A DNA stretch of 64,000 nucleotides from Tetracentron sinense. Taxonomy: Eukaryota; Streptophyta; Magnoliopsida; Trochodendrales; Trochodendraceae. A program made the position numbers and the translations under genes. Below are positions 59,330 to 64,000 of the stretch, piece after piece. The notes under the pieces are model-generated. The model saw only the letters and a list, made by a program, of their open reading frames with translations, did not search any database and was not told the origin of the DNA. Position 1 is the first letter of the stretch. The number at the start of each line of letters is the position of its first letter. Location: the NCBI GenBank assembly GCA_015143295.1, contig CM026565.1, positions 11,654,041-11,718,040 of the forward strand, written 5' to 3'.

Positions 59330-59520
59330 GAGATGCACTTGTGAGATGCACTTGTGAGATGCCTTGAGAGATGCCTTGAGAGGGAAGGGAGACCCTTCTT
59401 CATGATATGTATGTACTTGCGAGGGAAGGGAGACCCTTCTTCATGATATGTATGTACTTGAGAGGGAAGGGAGACCCTTCTTCATGATATGCACTCGTGA
59501 GTGAGGGGAGACCCCTCGTG
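59330..59520 (-). repeat. R/U5 tandem array, about 55 base unit
   Basis: gagggaagggagacccttct recurs three times at close to 55-base spacing, with a fourth degenerate unit and short cttgtgagatgca repeats before it. Related units occur at 6095-6185. Confidence 0.8.
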
Positions 59521-59991
59521 GAATGTTGGTTCTTGTCTTCTTGTGAAAAGCGAGGTAAAACATATCTTAGGATATGTCCCACCTCTAACCATGTTCTTGA
59601 AAACCTCGATAAATCATGCCATGCATGCCGTGCTCGTGGGAACCGTGTACATACTTGCATTCCAATTTAAAGATGACATTTGGGTAATTTCACAACACAT
59701 ATAGTATCAAAGATTGAGCAATTCAATATTCATAGCATTTAGGGAAAGCAGGAAACACACTATCATAGGCCCTAGCAATATTCAGAATTTCTTAGGTATG
59801 CATTTCCTAATTCACAGCTCACTTTATTCACCTTGGCATTTCATCAAACATGGTGTGTTCATTATGGATTTACCCTACAACATGCTTTTCTAGATGGGTT
59901 TTACTCAAATCATACATGTATGTTCATTATTGGAACAATGCCCTTCCCCATTTGTTCATCACACACAACCATTGGCATCCAATCGCCCATT

Positions 59992-60048
59992 CCATCACCA
60001 TTCACCATTCACCATTCACCATTCACCATTCACCATTCACCATTCATC
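59992..60048. repeat. Nine-base microsatellite, caccattca
   Basis: caccattca is repeated about six times without a break. Open frames across it are artefacts. Confidence 0.9.
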
Positions 60049-60444
60049 TATCTCATAGCACATGTGTAAATGAAAGGAAAATCAAAAGAAAAGAAAGGGA
60101 AAGAGGAACTATAACTAGGAGGGTAGTAAGAAGTACCGACCTCGAAGGAATGAGGAAGAAACCCTCTTTCCAAATGACTGTGAGTTGCTGCCCTAGCTTG
60201 GATCGCGAGCTCCACAATGCCTGAACCAAAATCTTGAAGAAAACGGGCTTGAGGTTGATCTAGGGTTTCAAACCCTTTGATTTCTCTCCAAAATGGAAAC
60301 CCTAGGTTGGAATCGCCTTCTCCCCTTTCTCCTATTCTCTCAAACTCTCTAAGTGTTGAGAATGAGCCCTAAAGGCTCGGGTTAAACTCTTAAGGTAAGA
60401 GTGAACTGACAAAAGACCATAACACCCTTACTAAATTTCTGTAA

Positions 60445-60775
60445 AAACACGAGTGTCGAACTCGTGGTGCTGTGAATAGTGTCAACTCGTTGTGCTGTGA
60501 ACAGTGCCAACTCGTGGTACTGTGAACAGTGTCAACTCGTGGTGCTGTGAACAGTGTCAACTCGTGGTGTTGTGAATAGTATCAACCACGTTGTCCGTTG
60601 TGAATAGTATCAACCACGTTGTCCGTTGTGAATAGTACCAAACACGTTGTCCGTTGTCTTATGTACAGCGTGCCCGTGGTGCTGTACAACGTACCCGTTG
60701 TGAGCTGCATGACGTACCCGTTGTCTGTTGCACAACGGATGCACAACGTATACGTTATCAGAGTACGTCCTTAGC
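60445..60775. repeat. U3 array of gtgctgtgaacag and related words
   Basis: Units of about 25-28 bases with gtcaactcgtggtgctgtga, five times, grade into units with accacgttgtccgttgtg, three times, then looser ones. The array occupies the place held by the GATC dyads in the sister LTRs, and the conserved block follows at 60820-60900. Confidence 0.8.
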
Positions 60776-61007
60776 GCATAACCGAGCTACGTCCTTGCCT
60801 ACAGGTCCAGACTGTTTTGGCCATATCTTTTGACTCGTTTGTCCGATTTTGACGATTCAACTTGCGTTGGGTTCGTACTTCGAAAAGGAACATTTCTAAC
60901 ATTTCAGAATTTCTAATTTCTTCTTTATTTATTAATTATAACTCTTTAAAGGCAAAATGACAACGAAAGTGTCATGTATTAAACATGAAAAAATCTGGGG
61001 CTCTACA

Positions 61008-61022
61008 TCCTCCCCCCCTTAC
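61008..61022 (-). other. Polypurine tract of the right-edge element
   Basis: Seen as tcctccccccctta on the plus strand directly after the LTR. Confidence 0.88.
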
Positions 61023-61106
61023 AAAATTTCGTCCTCGAAATTTAGACGATACTAGCATTACAAATCAAAACAGAATTACAAGTCCTACACAAACTTCATA
61101 CAAAAC

Positions 61107-64000
61107 TCATTCAATCAATTCTGGGTACTTTGCTTTGACTTCGGCTTCACGCTCCCATGTAGCTTCTTCCTGAGCATGGTGTTGCCATTGCACAAGAACC
61201 AAATGGATTGTCTTGTTGTGAAGCACCTAATCTCTTCTATCCAAAATCTGAACCGGCTTTTCAATCAAGGTGAGATCCTCTCGAATCTCCAACGGTTCCA
61301 AGTCTATGACATGCGAAGGATCCGTAATGTACTTCCGAAGCATAGACACATGGAAGACGTTATGAACTGCAGCCATATGAGGTGGGAGAGCTACCCTGTA
61401 AGCAACCTCACCAACTCGTGTGATAATCTCAAAAGGCCCAACATACCGAGGACTGAGCTTGCCTCGCTTGCCAAATCTCATGATCCCTTTGCTAGGAGAT
61501 ACTTTCACAAAGACTTGATCCCCTACTTGAAATTCCAAGTCCCTACGGCGTGTGTCCGCATAGCTTTTTTGGCGATCTTGAGCGGCTTTCAATCGATCCC
61601 GAATGATCTTAACTGTGTTTGCAGTTTGCTCAATCAACTTCGGACCAAGTACTTTCCTTTCTCCTACCTCATCCCAATAGAGAGGAGACCTACAACTTCG
61701 CCCATACAAGGCCTCAAATGGTGCCATTTGAATACTTGCCTGATAGCTATTATTATAGGAAAATTCAACCAAAGGCAAGTGCTCTTCCCAACTGCCTCTG
61801 AAATCCAACATACAAGCCCAAAGCATGTCTTCAATGACTTGGTTCACTCTCTCGGTTTGTCCATCCGTCTGTGGATGAAAAGCGGTGCTGAAATCAAGTC
61901 GGGAACCCATAGCCTCTTGGAAACTTTTCCAAAATCTTGATGTAAATCTTGGATCCCGATCTGACACAATACTAACGGGCACTCCGTGCAACCTCACCAC
62001 TTCCTTGATATACAAAGCGGCTAACTGTCTAGAGTTGAAAGTAGTTCGATAGGGTAAGAAATGTGCGGACTTTGTCAAACGATCCACTACTACCCATATC
62101 GCATCTGAGCCCCTTGCCGTCTTTGGCAAGGCAACTATAAAATCCATGGATATGTTCTCCCATTTCCACTCAGGAATAGGAAGAGACCGCAATAGACCTG
62201 CGGGCCGCATGTGTTCTGCTTTTACCTGTTGACACACCAAGCACCGTGCTACATATTCCGCAACCTCCCTCTTCATATTCCGCCACCAAAAGTGACTCTT
62301 GAGGTTCCGGTACATCTTTGTACCCCCTGGGTGCACTGTGTACTTCGAACGGTGTGCTTCATCCAAAATCTCTCTTCGAAGATCTGCATTGGCTGGGACA
62401 CACAGCCTTCCCTTGAATGTGATAGCACCTCGGCTAGTGAGAGAGAAGTCCTCACTACCCTTAGCAACTTCCTTGTCCCGATAATCCAACAATTCAGCGT
62501 CCGTGGCTTGGTATTCTTGGATCAAATCTATAATGTATGGCCGAACCGTGACATTTGCCAAGATAGGACTACGGACAGAGTTATTCACACTGATGTCCAG
62601 ATTTGCCAAATCTTCTAGTAGTTTCCATTCTTGAACCAACATGTGTGCTAACAACCCTTGAGGTCTTCTACTCAAAGCATCAGCCACTACATTTGCTTTA
62701 CCCGGGTGGTATTGAATGGTACAGTCATAATCCTTCAAAAATTCCATCCAACGCCGTTGCCTTAGATTCAGCTCCTTTTGGGAAAAGAGATACTTGAGAC
62801 TCTTGTGATCAGTGAACACATAGAACTCCACCCCATAAAGGTAATGACGCCAAATCTTAAGTGCAAACACAACCGCCGCAAGTTCCAAGTCATGCGTGGG
62901 GTAATTCTTCTCATGCTCCTTCAACTGCCTTGATGCATAGGCAATGACTCTCTTGTGCTGCATGAGTACACACCCAAGTCCAACGTGTGAGGCATCACTA
63001 TACACCTCATACCCATAAGGTCCGGATGGCACAGTAAGGACAGGGGCTGTAGTAAGCCTCTTTTTCAGTTCCGTGAAACTGATTTCGCACTTATCACTCC
63101 ATACAAACTTGGCGTTCTTCCTTGTCAAGTAAGTGAGCGGTGCTGCAAGGCTAGAGAAACCCTCTACGAATCTCCTGTAGTAGCCTGCCAACCCAAGAAA
63201 GCTGTGTATCTCGGTAACACTCTTGGGCCTCGCCCAACTCATAACCGCTTCGATCTTCTTTGGATCAACCGAGATGCCTTCCACAGAAACAACGTGGCCT
63301 AGGAATGCCACCTCTTCCAACCAAAACTCACACTTGCTAAGTTTGGCGTATAGCTTGTGCTCTCTTAGCATTTCCAAAGCAAGGCGTAGGTCGCGTGTGT
63401 GATCTTCCCTTGTCTGGGAATAGACCAAAATGTCATCAACAAATACAATCACACACCTATCCAGATATGGCCGGAACACCGGTTCATCAAATCCATAAAG
63501 GCTGCCGGCGCGTTCGTGAGTCCAAAAGGCATCACCAAGAACTCGTAGTGTCCATACCGAGTCCTGAAAGCAGTTTTGGAAACATCTTCCACCTTAATCT
63601 TCAACTAGTGATAACCCGATCGAAGATCTATCTTCGAGAAAAATATCGCTCCCTTCAACTGATCGAACAAGTCGTCAATCCTAGGCAATGGATACCTATT
63701 CTTTATAGTGACTTTGTTCAATTGCCGGTAATCGACACACATCCGCATCGAGCCATCTTTCTTCTTAACAAACAACACTGGGGCACCCCACGGTGAGACA
63801 CTTGGTCGAATGAAGCTAAGGCTTTGTAATTCTTCCAACTGAGTCTTTAACTCTTTGAGTTCAATAGGGGCCATTCTATACGGAGCCCTGAAAACAGGAG
63901 CTGTGCCTGGTGCAAGCTCGATCATAAACTCAATCTCCCTGTCTGGAGGCAATCCTAGCAACTCCTCTGGAAATACATCCAGGAACTCACTCACAACCGG
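61107..64000 (-). pseudogene. pol: pol with chromodomain, right-edge Tekay-like element
   Basis: The longest readable pol in the window (750 residues without interruption at 61227-63479). Minus strand from the right edge: spacer after protease ([23 protein letters not shown]), reverse transcriptase ([27 protein letters not shown] near 63440), RNase H ([55 protein letters not shown]), integrase zinc module ([35 protein letters not shown]), core ([51 protein letters not shown]), GPY/F module ([29 protein letters not shown]) and chromodomain ending at 61107. Only about two or three breaks are visible; the protease, gag and 5' LTR are outside. Probably the youngest element here. Confidence 0.92.

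Larger units (their letters stand above)
58604..61007 (-). repeat. 3' LTR of the right-edge Tekay-like element
   Basis: 2404 bases, tgtcgcgaccc to ggggctctaca, followed by a polypurine tract. Same LTR family as 36713-39121 in R/U5, but its U3 array uses a different word. The flank ttaac (58599-58603) is the expected left target duplication. Confidence 0.9.

Noticed and set aside
59833-60224. Two overlapping open frames with histidine/phenylalanine repeats
   Set aside because: Produced by the caccattca microsatellite inside an LTR.
61176-61940. 254-residue plus-strand frame
   Set aside because: Antisense shadow of the integrase coding sequence on the minus strand; similar shadows occur at 31871-32344 and 39455-39913.
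1-64000. Host protein-coding genes, rRNA or tRNA genes
   Set aside because: Every credible coding stretch belongs to gag or pol of a retroelement; remaining frames are short, in LTRs, or antisense.
1-64000. Centromere-specific chromovirus (CRM) or satellite array
   Set aside because: Gag, LTR length and chromodomain text fit Tekay/Del-like elements better, and no long satellite array is present.

Overview
The window is plant nuclear DNA made almost wholly of LTR retrotransposons nested in one another. No host gene, rRNA, tRNA or CRISPR array could be supported. Plant origin follows from the element families: Ty3/gypsy chromoviruses with a C-terminal chromodomain, initiator-Met tRNA primer sites and 2.2-2.8 kb LTRs (Tekay/Del-like); one Athila-like element with a tRNA-Asp-type primer site; and one Ty1/copia relic. 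The species cannot be told; the dense nesting fits the repeat-rich heterochromatin of a large plant genome.

Layout. 1-9.0 kb: the remains of a minus-strand Tekay-like element that keeps gag but no recognisable pol, interrupted by a plus-strand solo LTR (420-3228) and followed by tandem-repeat sequence and a long composite LTR (5402-8979) that abuts a plus-strand integrase relic (8980-9423). 9.4-10.4 kb: a mosaic of LTR ends. 10.4-14.7 kb: a plus-strand Ty1/copia relic carrying a solo LTR (11454-13795). 14.7-43.1 kb: two minus-strand Tekay-like elements in tandem sharing one central LTR (36713-39121). The left LTR of this pair holds an Athila-like element (16120-30757, duplication ggtag), which itself carries a solo LTR (20797-23060, duplication ctgta) in its integrase.

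43.1-57.4 kb: the 3' part of another minus-strand chromovirus, whose LTR (43062-55458) is split by a plus-strand Tekay-like element with both LTRs (44328-54242, duplication catcc). 57.4-58.6 kb: an unclassified LTR that cut into the RNase H region of the preceding element. 58.6-64.0 kb: the 3' LTR and most of pol of the least decayed minus-strand element, running off the right edge. From the copia relic to the right edge the insertions are at least five deep, and the missing 5' parts should lie to the right of the window.

The strongest unexplained signal is regulatory. Most of the chromovirus LTRs carry, at the same place in U3 just upstream of a TATA-like box, an array of short dyad words. 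The word differs between LTR groups (gatcgatcgg, tgcgatcgatcgca, gtcgacc, or a gtgctgtgaacag word) while flanking blocks stay conserved. A second array, in R/U5, changes copy number even between the two LTRs of one element. An intron-like stretch between gag and protease recurs in three copies.
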